Assembly (NCBI RefSeq): GCF_910591885.1
Contig: NC_063282.1
Location: forward strand, 5,469,501 to 5,533,500
DNA from: Bombus terrestris
Lineage: Eukaryota; Arthropoda; Insecta; Hymenoptera; Apidae
Length of the DNA stretch: 64,000 nucleotides
Direction: 5' to 3'
Shown: piece by piece, positions 43,171-54,764 of the stretch
How positions within the stretch are numbered: the stretch's first letter is position 1
Layout: the number at the start of each line of letters is the position of its first letter
Notes under the pieces: model-generated
Told to the model about the DNA's origin: nothing
What the model saw: only the letters and a program-made list of their open reading frames with translations
Databases searched by the model: none
Position numbers and translations under genes: made by a program

Positions 43171-43747
43171 AAATAAACGATTAGTTGGTTTAATTCGGAG
43201 GTAACGCGTGCTCTTAGGATGCGAGTTTGTGACGACTGTATCTACTGTTGGATAGGTTGCCCGCATGAAAAGCTCAGCGCGATATTTTAAGAGCGAAAAA
43301 GTATTCAGGGATAATAACTTAATCAGATTTTCTGCTCGAGAATGAGGCAACTCGTAAGTACTCATAAGCCGGATTATACGTGCCTTTCCTCGATGCTTGG
43401 TGAATGGTTGATGTAGTTCCAATGCCTCTTCTTCCAATAGCTGTATCGAACGATCGTTCGGCAATGAGAATCGAACAGACGTTCTCTGACGTATATTTTG
43501 AGCGTAAATTTTCCAATAACAGATGCGAAAATGACTTTTCAGATATTTTGCGTGAATATTATTTTTCAATGTTGTTTTAACATATACTTGGAGCGTGGAC
43601 TCTTTCGTAATACAAGTGATGATGATTTTTTGAACATTTTCCATGAATATCTCTTATTAAATTTGCTTTGTAAGCATATTTTTTCAACAAATCGTGCTAG
43701 TTGTTCAAGGTAAAAGCAATGAAATCGTTTGGTTTTTTCCAGTCATC

Positions 43748-44710
43748 ATGAAGATCTCGGCGACTTTATTGGTTTGCGCGGTGGCATCGGCGGCGGCGGT
43801 GCCGCTCCAAGACACCCTGAATGACGCTCGATTGTTCCCTCGGAACAAGGACGCGGTTCCAGTTTCCACGGAACCCGCGATTGTCACTGGCAAGGACGCG
43901 ACGAATCAGTCGACAAAAAAGCAATCAGAGAAGACCGACAGTGGAACGAAAGAGTCGAAATCCTCGTTGCTAGCCTCGATTCAAGATAATAATCAAGGCA
44001 AGCTTGAGGTTGGCCGTTTCTCAAAGCAATCCAACGAAGTCAAAACAACTAAGAAGAATCGGAAGCATAAAGCCATCTTCGTCAATTATCCTCTCGTTTC
44101 ACAGCTTCCATTCTCTAACGTCCCCTACGACATCGATTATCCCAGCAACAACTTCGATACCGAAGAACGAACCATGTCGGATCCGAATAGATACGAGGAA
44201 AGCAACATCTTTTACATCAGGCTACCGCCCACGCCGTACATGTTCGTGCCAGGTTTAGGCTATATCTCGCAACCGCCCACTTACTCCACAGCCAGCCTTC
44301 GGCCACATGTCCCGTACACGAGACCCGGAAGGCCGAAACCAAACTACCAGCAACCCGTTAACCCGTTCATCAAGCTGCCCATCGATTTTGTGAGCAACGG
44401 GAAACCGACGTCGGTCTACCAATGGCAAAAGAAGACGAACAAGAAACCAACGGACAGCCCAATCACCAATCTGGACAGCGTTTCGGCGGACTTTGTGAGC
44501 AATGGGAAACCAACATCGATTTATCAATGGCAGGGCAATTTAAAACCGACCAAGAAACCAGCGGACGATTTGGTCAACAAGCTGGACAAGGGTCCGTACA
44601 CGTTTAATGGCAAGCCTACCAGTTTCTTTCTGTTGAAGTCTGATGGAACCGCAGGGGCACGTCAGGCTTTCCGGTACCCCGACTACCAGCAAGATAATTC
44701 CTACTATTGA
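43748..44710 (+). CDS. Secreted protein with three NGKP repeats (NGKP family member A)
   Basis: One coding exon of 320 residues. The ATG follows a splice acceptor (TTTTTTCCAG ending at 43742) by five bases, so an untranslated exon lies upstream. Residues 1 to about 18 (MKISATLLVCAVASAAAVPL) are a clear signal peptide. Residues 20-110 are polar, Lys/Ser/Thr/Asp-rich and probably disordered. The core has FYIRLPPTPY near 155-164 and MFVPGLGY to 172. Then come three repeats: DFVSNGKPTSVYQW (213-226), DFVSNGKPTSIYQW (248-261) and TFNGKPTSFFLLKS (285-298), about 35 residues apart with Lys/Pro-rich linkers. Cysteine is nearly absent after the leader, so this is not a disulphide-rich toxin or hormone type. 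It converges with the gene at 48169-49165, which has the same motif. A role in extracellular matrix, cuticle, silk or glandular secretion is possible but not shown. I know of no named family. No canonical AATAAA was seen soon after the stop. Confidence 0.85.
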   Translation: MKISATLLVCAVASAAAVPLQDTLNDARLFPRNKDAVPVSTEPAIVTGKDATNQSTKKQSEKTDSGTKESKSSLLASIQDNNQGKLEVGRFSKQSNEVKTTKKNRKHKAIFVNYPLVSQLPFSNVPYDIDYPSNNFDTEERTMSDPNRYEESNIFYIRLPPTPYMFVPGLGYISQPPTYSTASLRPHVPYTRPGRPKPNYQQPVNPFIKLPIDFVSNGKPTSVYQWQKKTNKKPTDSPITNLDSVSADFVSNGKPTSIYQWQGNLKPTKKPADDLVNKLDKGPYTFNGKPTSFFLLKSDGTAGARQAFRYPDYQQDNSYY

Positions 44711-47700
44711 AGACACGGGGCAGCTAGTTGCTACCGAAACGTGGAACGAACCACGGCTACCTCGAATCCTACAAATCGTCGGTTTGATTGCCGGATGATG
44801 ATGGATTCGAGCGAAAGAGATGAGAAGCGATGAGCGTATGCACGAGAAATGTGAAACGAGAGAGGAATCGATTCGCCATTCTCGTTCGAATCGTATAACT
44901 GCGAGTGCCAGATAATCGTGATGCTCGATCGCTTAAAAATTACACTCGCGCTTACGCTTCGTTCAGATTAGTATATTTATCTGAATTCAGGCAACTTGAA
45001 GTTGTTTTCGTCATCTGAACTTGTAGCATGCTAGATTTCAAGGGGTATACTATTGGACTTTCAGAAATCAAAGCCTCGTTTTTAATTTTCTTACGGAGTT
45101 AGGTGCGCGAAATATCGCGTTAAGGCGTCATACTACTGACTTCTGTTACTAGAACGAATGTATTATCTTGAAAGCTCTGTCAACGTTTTTCTCGAAATTA
45201 TATTTTTGACTCGATCGTTATGAAATCTCCGCGTCGCCAAAAATTAGAAAATAGGGCTATGTCAATATTATCCTACAAGATCTAAATTCCTTATTTTGTA
45301 GTTATTTATAAAAAGATTCTCAAACTGTATCCGTAGCTTCTTCAAGATAGTATACCTCCTTGGAATGTTTTTTAAAGTTTCTAAGCTTGTTCTTTATTCA
45401 TTGAATCGCCTGAATTCAAGAAACTTGACCGGTCTGAACGGCATTTGAAACACGTATATTCGTACAGCGACAAGCTTTCGTATTTACGGCCTTGATATAG
45501 AAGTTACACAGGCTGGTTAGTGATTTATACCGTGTTACATTTACATCTAAGAGTATAGGTTATTACGCGTATGATTATGCGGGAACCGTGGAGCCAGTTC
45601 CCTAAGACGGACAGTTAAAAAATTTCATCACGTCGATGATGGACGTCGTTGGCGTAGCTAATGCGATCTCTTTGGTAGAGATTTGTATCTTTTTTTCTCC
45701 TTATACGTTGCTTTCAAGTTCGATGCCTTGATTGTACAAGGTACAGTGGTGGAAGTTGCGTTTTAAAGTAGAAGGGAAAAGATCGAGAAGAAATATCCCT
45801 GTACGGTAAACGAGAAATGAACGATAACGACCAATGTGGAAGATAAAACGACGTAATGAGAAACGTAAACATAACAGCCGTGAAGTTTTTCATTTTTGTA
45901 GTTAAATATCTTCTGATTTTCATGTTGCGTTAATTCAGTATGTTGGTATTGATTCCACTCTGCATAATTAAGACGTATCGCTGTGGTTGTTCGAGAAACA
46001 GACTCTATTGCGAGTAGATGTATAATTTTAATTGTTACTCTTAAGTGTATAGTTTCTATTTATAGAGTATCAATATTTATATGCGTCTATCTATACGTTA
46101 ATCAGTTAAAAGATGCGTATATATAATTTATATATAGCTAGCTGATTATGCAGAAGAAATCATGATGACTATTTGCTCAAGCACCATTTAGGGTAATTTA
46201 ATATATAACTATCCATTGTTTTATATCTTGAGTGAAACCATGATATTACGAAGCATTTAGTATCATAACATAATGTACTTAATCGCATATATTTATTTGT
46301 AAAGTCGTAATTTATATGCCGTTATCACTAAACTTTTTTTACAGAAATTTCCTCCTTTTTTTACTTTGTAAATACGTGAAAAATATACGAAAGTTCCAAT
46401 CGATAATTTCCATTTTCTCTATCTTTTTACCAAAGAAAGCGGAACGTTGGCGTTCTTCGAGAATTCTTACCAGTCGGCTGCGTCGACCAGAAAACGCGTT
46501 TCATATGTTTCCCCTTCTCACGTAGCACAAATATTGACTTGGGACGCGAGTCTACTCGGGATTATATCCTGTCTGGTTACGGGGATGCCTCGCGATCTAT
46601 GCTACTTGCTCAAAGAGATTGAATTCAAAGATCGCGATAACACCAGCGCCAGACATCCCGGAAAAGCCGGCTTCAAATGGAATTTCAATACAATCTCGCG
46701 ATTTCCCTCAATGATATTTCCAGGAATTCGCGTATCTTTCCTCAAATAAATTTCCTATTTGCAGATAACATATCGTTTAAAAAATACGCACGTAACACGT
46801 TAAAGCTTTTACATTGAAATAAACGATCTGTCGTTTTTAAACCTTTCTATTTGTTCGAAATGATATTACCTATGGATAAAATCATTTTTTACGACGAGTC
46901 GCTAAATGATTCTCAGATCAGAACACGAGGGGCTAATTCTCGTCACGGATGACAAACAAGACGTTGCTTAAAGGGCTTGAGAGAAAAAAAAGAGATGTTG
47001 GACGAAGGAAGATAGGCACTCTGGTCATTTCAAAGTTAGATGGTCAATTATCAAAAAATGTGGCCCTCGGGGCAAAGGGTTCGTTGTTGGCTCGATACTA
47101 TCGCAAATGTGCTGTAACGGGTTAAGAGCGGTTCTCATTCTAAGCAAGAATCTAAACGGCTGACACTCGCGGCATAAACAGTACTATTCTTCGCCGATTT
47201 TCTTCTTTTGCTTTTTTCTCAACGGACACACACAACAGCCAACGCATTCTTGTACAAAGTACTATAAATACTTTTATTACACTACACTGAATGCCATGGT
47301 TCGATACAATTGAGCTTCCTCCTATAACATACGATATAAGAATATAAAAAATGTCTGCTGCTCTCGCGCCTCTGCAATTCATTATTAAAGAAAGAGAAAA
47401 AAAAAGAACCAGTAAAAATCCTTGCGCGATTATACGTAGAAAAAGGCATGTGCATCCCATCGAGAGGGGTATACATAGGTATATTGTCCAGTCTTTCGTA
47501 AAAATTCGCTCGTGACCGATTGCTTTACGAGACTGCAAATTCATTATTCTATTGTTTCCATTGTTAACATAATTTTTACGTATCTCATAAGACAACCAGT
47601 CATGATGGCTTATTCCTTTGTTGTAAAAAACGGCACACATCGACGATACGATAGAAAAAGTATCTGTTAAAACTTATAAAAATATATTATACAAGTTAAA

Positions 47701-48168
47701 CGTAGCAACAGGAAGCGATCGTCGGTGCTTGGCTCGTGAAAGGAGAAGAAGCGCCAGCGATCACTTCCCTGGACTTAATCTACATCTCTGAGCGTACCAC
47801 CGAACTCAGTCGCAGGCGTTTGCAAAACTTTCCTTAAACTATCCTAAATTTAAGTCCACCTTTCCAAAGAAAGTCTCGGGAAACCTAATCTAATACTTCT
47901 AACAACTGTAACAAAAGTGGAACGGTTTTTGCAGGATACGCGTGGCTTCGAGCAAGGACGACTCCATCCGAACATCCCTCGTTCTTTTTCTCTCACACAC
48001 GCATTCTTGATCATTCTTTCTCTCTCAGTCCTTTGAAAATTTCGTCATCGTCCTACGAAACGACGGCCCTTGCTCTTGTTTCATCGCGATGTCGCGACTA
48101 ACTTAAGTTAACAAGTTCACGGGCCGTTAACACGTGAGTACACAGATTCTTAGCGTCGCGACGCGAGA
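44711..48168. other. Spacer between the two convergent NGKP genes
   Basis: About 3.46 kb that must contain both 3' UTRs. On the minus strand an AATAAA at 47278-47273 lies about 890 nt beyond the stop of the right-hand gene and is a candidate end for it. Frames at 46447-46749 (plus, 100 codons) and 47152-47640 (minus, 162 codons) lack motifs; the second falls in the presumed 3' UTR. The rest is AT-rich. Confidence 0.5.
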
Positions 48169-49165
48169 TTAAGGTAACAAGGGATGATAGTAGACGGGCT
48201 TGCGACTCTTCTCCATCACGTAGAACGCCTTCGGTTTCCCATTTCCGGGGAAGTTCTTGTGGATGCTCGTGGAGCCGGACTTGCCGGTGATTGGTGCGTA
48301 GTACGACATGGCTGCCTTCTTCCGGTGTTTCTTCACCTTTGCCGTGTTCCTCGAGCCGTGAAGTTCGTTCGTCAGGTGAATCCTGTGCACGCCTGAATCA
48401 TCCAGCCTGTAGGTCTTGTTGCTCAAGTTGGTGCTGCTTTTCTTCGTTGATTCGTTTTTCTTCGTCGATTCGTTTTTCTTCTCTTCGTGATCGGGATAGT
48501 TGAGCCTCTTATCATTGTATCTTACGTGCTTCGATGGACTGTCACTACTTTGACGAACGTTAATCTTATCGTTGTTGTTATCAAAATATTTCTTATTCTC
48601 TTGATGAGGAAGATCCTGATTGATCTTCGAACTGCCCCGAGTCTCTACAAGATTCTTCGAGTTCTGATACTTCTTGGTGACGTCCATCTTCTTCTTAGCC
48701 TGCTCCAGCTTTAGCTGAGAGTACAGTCTCTTCTTCTCGCCGATCTTCTTCACGACAGGAAGATTCCAGTGATAGATCTTCGCTGGTTTCCCGTTTCCTT
48801 GAAATCCTACGGGGAAATTCGGCCCAGTCTTGGTTATCTTGTCGTCTTTCGTCGTTTTGTGCGGTTTCGTAATCGTGTAGTACGGCGGACTAGCAGGAAG
48901 CTTCACGATATAGACGTGGCTGTCTCTATGTCCGTGTCGACGGCTGTAAGGTTGGTGGATCCGTGTCTGGGAGCCGAGTCCAGGCGGCTCGGGACCAGCC
49001 AGACGTTTCTTATGGTGTCCATCGGGGATCTGAAGCGGCGCGAGACCGAGCCGATTCAAGATCGCCGCGTTGCTCGTGTGAACCGTCTCGAAGTTGGACA
49101 CCGCTTGCTCGGATGCGATTACAACGATGGTGCCCGAAAGGAGCAGCAGCGCGCAGCTCAGCAAT
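48169..49165 (-). CDS. Secreted protein with two NGKP repeats (NGKP family member B), terminal exon
   Basis: The exon runs from an acceptor (TCTTTTCGTTTCAG, ending at 49166) to TAA at 48171-48169 and encodes about 331 residues plus a codon shared with exon 1. It opens with LLSCALLLLSGTIVVIA, a signal peptide, followed by SEQAVSNFE. Next come YIVKLPASPPYYTIT, which parallels the RLPPTPY region of member A, then GFQGNGKPAKIYHWNLP. A long Lys/Asn/Ser-rich stretch follows, with a duplicated KKNEST. Near the C-terminus is NFPGNGKPKAFYVMEKS, then PVYYHPLLP. The last repeat ends in Lys-Ser like the last repeat of member A. The initiator codon is in an unseen short exon. One candidate is 49727-49723, ATGAA followed by GTATTT, which would give MKLLSC; it is weak because a TATATAAAA lies directly before it. 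Treating 49296 as the start would ignore the acceptor. Function unknown. Confidence 0.8.
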
Positions 49166-52100
49166 CTGAAACGAAAAGAATGGTCAATCACAATTTCAAA
49201 TGAACCGCTGTAAATATTCATATCGTTGCGTAAAAACCTGACTTCGGGAGGATTTAAAAGATTATAGCGTAATTGGAAAAGTACGTGGTGGACCATCTTG
49301 TGGTTGTCGACAAAAACGTAATAAAATAAATGAAAAGAGTCTCGTGATTTATGCTGTCCTTACGCTGTAATTACGCATTTATTAAATCTCGATTCTGCGG
49401 ACCAGAACGGCAGACACCGCTATGAGCCTTCCTTTTACGAGACTTTCGAACTAACTTCTTTGCATTTATGGGCGATATATTTGCGATATTTTTCATATTT
49501 CACATGTTCGTTTTCTAATGTTTGTGATTGGATGTTTTATGTATAAGGATGATGAAAACCAAATTGATTTTAGAAGTATGATATGCTGTTACGGGCATTT
49601 GATAACCACATGCTGGAACGTCAATGTCGGCAGTATACTGTAGCAAAAATTAAGACGAGAGCCAACAGTTTCCAGAACTTTGCATAGATGGATTATCTCA
49701 ATAGATAATTAGAACAAAATACTTCATTTTATATAGTAACGTTATAAATAAAAGAACATCACTGAGTTGGTTTGCTAACCCCTGTTGTCCTATTACTATA
49801 AAATAGACTATACATAATTTAATAAAATAATATAAAACAACAAATATTGTGCATCTATTATTTCCTTATGGAACAAAAGAAACTTTTGGGACAGCCTAAT
49901 ATATTACAGAATCTTATATCTATTCCTTCCCTATGATATAAAATCTACCATTACATTTCTTGTACTTTGAAGTGCTATAAATATAAAACTTCCAAATGTT
50001 CATTTCGAGTAAAAAGTACAAACTAAGTTAAGTTGAATTAGATACAAGAACTTTTCCCATTTACATACTCGCCATTGTGCATCTTAATGTAAGTATACGC
50101 GAGATATCTCATCCACGCTTGGCGAGATACGCCTTCCATAAATGTAAAGGGGCTAAAAGCCTAGCGGACGGAAGACAGAGCAGAGCGGTGGCTGGAGTTC
50201 CGGTACGCGGTACGGTTGCATGGAAGACGCTTGGAGAATATCAAAGACTAGCGGATCTCGCGACGTATCTCCGACCCGTGTCAGCTTAAAAGACAATCCA
50301 TCACTAGCTAGCAAGTCGCGCGATCTAAAAAGAGGAAAAAGCAGCTCGGCAGCCATGACCTCGTCTATCAGTTGAAACGTTTTCTCTCTCGAGAAAAAGC
50401 TAGAAAGAACGAAACTAGTCCCCTAAGCTAGCCACCTGGCAGATCGTAAATTAAACTCGCTGTGTAACGTCCGAGGAAAAAAGGAGCAAAAGAAGAATTT
50501 CATTGACCGTAAAAGTGACGACTCTGGCAACGAGACGACTTGAAATTTTACGAGCAGAGAGGCGTCCGGACAAAAACGACGACGTGCGTGGATGTTCCGC
50601 GGCAGAGCTCGCGTACCAACACACGATGCTTCTTAAACCATCGAGACACCGTGGCCTGGCTGCCTGTCGCGTACGGCGGCTACGCCAACGATAAATCACC
50701 TTTTCCTCTTAATTACTCGCTTCACGCGGGGGAAGACCTCGCTAATTATTCACCAGTCGTTCCTCTTCTTTTTCTAAACCGATGCTTCGCGCGTAGCATC
50801 GAGAAACGTGCCTTCCATTTCACTAATAGTATCGCCGTGTTTTGTGTTCATCTCTGCCTGTTAATTTCTATCTAGTTTCGACGAAAAAGGTAGCCATTCA
50901 AACGCTTGTAAATATATTCCTACGTCGAGATATATCGGTCGAGATATTTTTACCGATTTTAAGTTGCGCGTTTGACGCCAGTGCAATTTTCCTGTTATTA
51001 TTTCAAGCGTATCCAGCGACACCGCTCATGCATTATTCAGTAAATGCCGACGTCTCCCTAACGAATCACTGACCGATTCTTCAACAAACTATCTGAAATG
51101 ATGGATAAGGGAGCAAAAACGAAGGTAGTTTTCGCTCGACCAAGTTGACAGAAGCCAAAACGAGTTAATAAATATTCCTTTCTTTGACTTTTCATGGATT
51201 CGGAAGGAGGAAAGCACGAGGAACGCCTGTCACGCGAAATTAATATGCTAGCCAGGCATTTCCCTCGCTGTAAAATTATTCTCTCGACTGTGCACGTTCT
51301 TTTTAAGACGCTCGTGCACGTGAGCCAAGTGTCACGCGCGCGAATCAGAGACGTAAGAGAGGAAATCGTGAGATCTGAGAAAAACAGGCGAAATAGGCGT
51401 CGACAGTAAGAAATATGTATCGCTTGACGAGCGCCCTACGCTTATCGAACTATAACACAGATTCCTAAACTGAGGGTCGCGTTAAGTAGTTTGCATGTCC
51501 GTTAGGAGCTTTTTACTCACCAAGAATTGTCAGATGAACAATTCCAAGTCGATAGAGATAAAAATCACGCGAGAATTACTACTTACGTCTATCACAAATT
51601 TTTATCTCTCACGATGACTAGACAACACGTTGTGTAGATAACTCGATTCAATCGACACGATTGAAACACGAAGAATTACAAATGTGTCATATTTTTGGCC
51701 AGTTTCTCTCGGCTCACGGATCTATGCCAAATTAAATTTAAATTCCATATTAATCAACTCTCGACAGAAATTAGAGTTCGTGCAATCTCCGACTGGGTGG
51801 CGGAAAATTACCGCTTTCAGAAGTGGATCTTAATTCGTAGGAGTTTGAGAAATCCTGATCTAGAGACAAGCCCGAAGACGTTCCGAGTCGACAGACTCGT
51901 TAACTGATTTTCATTAGGACGAATATATCTGTCTTGGGTGATCTACAAGTTTGCGTTCGTAACAAAGCTCCATTCACACGATTCCCTCGAATCTCGAGCC
52001 TCTCGTCACATTTATTAGCTCTATCTGCGTCGATCTTCAGTATAATAAAAACACGCAGGACGTACTCTGGCTGGAGCGGACGGGCTGTTTCCTCAATGAA

Positions 52101-52802
52101 ACTCATTGTTCGAGAAAAATAAGTGAGGTCGCCTGCGAGAGTGATAAGGGGCCATCGTCCCGACAGTGAGCAGAAGATTTAGCAAATGCAATAGGGGAAT
52201 TGGAGCGAGCTTACGCGTCCTTCAAGTTGATACGATTTTACAAATGCTGTGAGATTTGATGAATTTATATTCCCTAACGAGCATCGATATAGATATAATC
52301 CTTGTTGATTGAATTTTGCCACTTGTAGAAATTTAATTCTTTTAACTATAATACTATAATTACTAACTATGATCATACACACATATTCTAACTATAATTT
52401 CTAATCACAATCGTACAGACGCATGAAGAAGATTGAAAAATATCAGAAATTTTGAGTGATCCTACTTTAGGATCTTCTTACATCAATGACGTGAATCACG
52501 TCCAACTTGCATCATTTATAATTGTTATTATGGTTATTAAAACCATAAACCATCGAGTATTATATATATTCCTAATAACACAACTGCACTCTGCTGTGCA
52601 TTGAATCATCGCAAATATTAATTTATCAAGTCATACGTACAACATTACCATTGTAAAATCGATCTGCGCTCAGCTTAACTATTAATAGCGACATATATAA
52701 ATCACCTTGCCACAAAAGGACGGCCTAAAAGACAACATCCTCTCATCGATAAGTAAGTAACAATAACGAAAGGTCTGATGATGCCCAACAGGGCGATCAT
52801 CA
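49166..52802. other. Upstream region of NGKP member B, no supported gene
   Basis: Contains the unseen 5' exon and promoter of the minus-strand gene. It is AT-rich to about 50.1 kb, then CpG-richer at 50.1-50.9 kb and 51.2-51.4 kb, with overlapping short frames on both strands. No frame here contains the NGKP motif or a second signal peptide. Confidence 0.5.
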
Positions 52803-52919
52803 TTATTCTTCTCGAATCGTACTCGCAGCATAGTCTGGCAAAAAGTTTTCAGTCGCGATTACGATTCCGCTTAGCAGCAGGAAGATGACCGAGCGAGTGT
52901 GTGTCGATCGGTAGTCCAT
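52803..52919 (-). CDS. Short signal-peptide ORF or first exon (putative)
   Basis: ATG at 52919-52917 opens a 38-residue frame ending at 52803. Residues 10-23 (SVIFLLLSGIVIAT) form a hydrophobic leader after a basic start (MDYRSTHTR). The leader resembles that of the 48-49 kb gene: LLLSG-IVIATE against LLLSGTIVVIASE. A possible donor, GTACGA after 52823, would make this the first exon of a longer gene with a 1-base overhang, but I found no matching downstream exon. As it stands it is either a micropeptide gene, a first exon with its partner exon unrecognised, or the remnant of a duplicated member-B-like gene. A purine/pyrimidine repeat lies in the presumed 5' UTR to the right. Confidence 0.4.
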   Translation of the reverse strand: MDYRSTHTRSVIFLLLSGIVIATENFLPDYAASTIREE

Positions 52920-53070
52920 TACCTCTGGACGTATTCGTCGAAAGCGCACGATTGGCAGGTTAGAAGAACGCGGAAGAGCAAGCGTCGAGGATCGACAGCG
53001 GTGAAGAGAGCACGACCCGAACGGGCGAGGCGAGGCAAAGATGAAAAAGAACTGGCAAGAGGATAGAAAA

Positions 53071-53117
53071 GAAGAAGAAGAAGAGGAGGAGGAGGAGGAG
53101 GAGGGGAAGGAGGAGAA
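53071..53117. repeat. (GAA)n/(GGA)n repeat
   Basis: GAA units pass directly into GGA/GAG units. It accounts for poly-Ser, poly-Pro and poly-Leu runs in overlapping minus-strand frames, which are not proteins. Confidence 0.85.
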
Positions 53118-53464
53118 CCGGAGGTGGAAGAAGACAGGTCGAGGGAGAAGGTGGAGAGGCGGCGTGCAATCGGCGGAGTAGCACGTGCGTGTGCATACGA
53201 GTGTATATTGTACATGCGTGAGAAAGACCGACGATTCAACACGCATCAACAGCAACGACTGGGGGAAACGGAAAAAGAGACACGGGGCAACGTCGTCGTA
53301 CCGATGGAATGAAAAATGAAAAGGAGCAACAACACTGACGTGTTGCGGTGAACCGAGATTAATCTTCATGATCATCAGCCGGATCGGCTTTTGCGGGTTA
53401 TTCACTTTGGCTTCTCGACCTGACCCTATCAGTCGAGATGGGATATCGAACAGCGCTTTGTATC

Positions 53465-54092
53465 ACCGAGATTCCCATCTGTAATACGTTACACAATTGT
53501 TCCATGGTTTTCGAGACTACGAAGATTCATGTTTACTCAGATTTCAAGAAAGATAGAGATTTATTAAGGAATAGATAAGATAATCTACGAGTTTACGCTT
53601 TATCTAAGTTCTCCAATTTGATTACACAAAGATTACGAAAATTCTAAAATGTAGGTCTTCGGATTTCCAAGGATGCTCGTATCGTCAAAATTCTCATTGG
53701 TAACGTGTTACACGGGCATTTGGTACGTTTCAAGTCGACAGAGAATTCAATAACTCTAAAACGTAGATAAAATAATCTACAAAGTTTCATATCGCCAACA
53801 TCCCCATCTGTAACACGTTACAAAAGCACTCGAAACGATTCGAGACCAAATAAACAGCCCAAAATCTTTAAAACGTATTCAGATTTAATAATAAATTGAC
53901 TAGATTATTTATGACGCTTCCTAGTACCAAAAAAAAACCATTTGTAACACATTACACGACCATTTAACCCGTTTTGGACAGCAAAAATTCCGAAGATTGT
54001 GGAATATAGATATTCAGATTTGGAGAACCATACCGGTCTATTAATAAACCGATGAAGCAATCTACGACGCTTTCGTTCTAGCGAACCGTAAC
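53465..54092. repeat. Diverged tandem repeat of ~115-150 bp units, four or more copies
   Basis: A CCCATCTGTAAYACGTTACA core recurs near 53473, 53690 (as CTCATTGGTAACGTGTTACA), 53804 and 53935. A fainter copy is near 53610. Between cores the same order returns: TTCGAGAC-like, AAAATCTTTAAAACG-like, TATTCAGATTT, ATAAAT, and ATCTACGA(C)GCTTTC. Copies are well diverged, so the array is old. No coding potential. Confidence 0.7.
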
Positions 54093-54735
54093 GTTTCCAT
54101 CAGAGAAGATGAAAGCACGAGTCATTAGCCGACACCCGACCAAGTGCACCATACTAACGTCGACTCTCTCTTTCGGTGTACTTGTTAGGCGCTCTTGTAA
54201 TTTACCACATAATTACCGGCCTATCGACCCGTTTCATCGACTACCTAACTGTCCTGTGTCTTCCTTCTCACAGACACCAATTATTCGCTTTTGTACATGG
54301 AACGTAAAATTTAACACGAGATCCTTCCACATAAGTGTTAGACTTGGTTGATTGATTCAATAACGCGACCGTGGTCTACACCAAGTAACTTTCTCGCGAT
54401 ATAAGCCTGACTGGATCACCTCTTTTTCTAAGAGCTACTTTTCAAGAACAAATTGCTTACGATCACGTGAAAGCTCAAACGAGAGAATAACACGGCAGTT
54501 GGCCGATTCGTTTGACCGCGAGGCGGAATGCGTTTGCGCTCGGGCGCGAGAGGGTAAGAAGAGGAAGAGGAACGAGTAGGCAGGTACGACGAGACGTCGG
54601 TGGTTGCCGCGGGATTGTAATGGCCCGGCAAGCCTGTAATTTCTGTCTTGGTCGAGTTAACATTCGACTGCGAGAAAAGCCAACTCGCCACCCGTACACG
54701 TCCCGCGTTTCCTTCATCTCGCCTTGAATGACTCG

Positions 54736-54764
54736 CTCGAGTTGATGCAACGCATCCACTCGAG
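54736..54764. other. Strong perfect-like hairpin (13-bp stem, 3-nt loop)
   Basis: CTCGAGTTGATGC, then AAC, then GCATCCACTCGAG. The arms pair over 13 bp with a single G:T position, flanked by XhoI-like CTCGAG palindromes at both ends. It is too short for a microRNA precursor. It could be a chance palindrome or a protein-binding site. Confidence 0.6.

Noticed and set aside
46447..46749. 100-codon plus-strand frame of fairly normal composition
   Set aside because: No motif, no leader, no splice context, and a second frame overlaps its start.
47152..47640. 162-codon minus-strand frame
   Set aside because: Lies in the presumed 3' UTR of the minus-strand NGKP gene and has no recognisable motif.
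48169..49296. Starting NGKP member B at 49296
   Set aside because: This start runs through a strong splice acceptor at 49166 and puts 40 unrelated residues before the signal peptide.
52803..53405. 200-codon extension of the 52.8 kb minus-strand frame
   Set aside because: The added part is poly-Ser/Pro/Leu from the GAA/GGA repeat; only the last 38 codons from the ATG at 52919 look meaningful.
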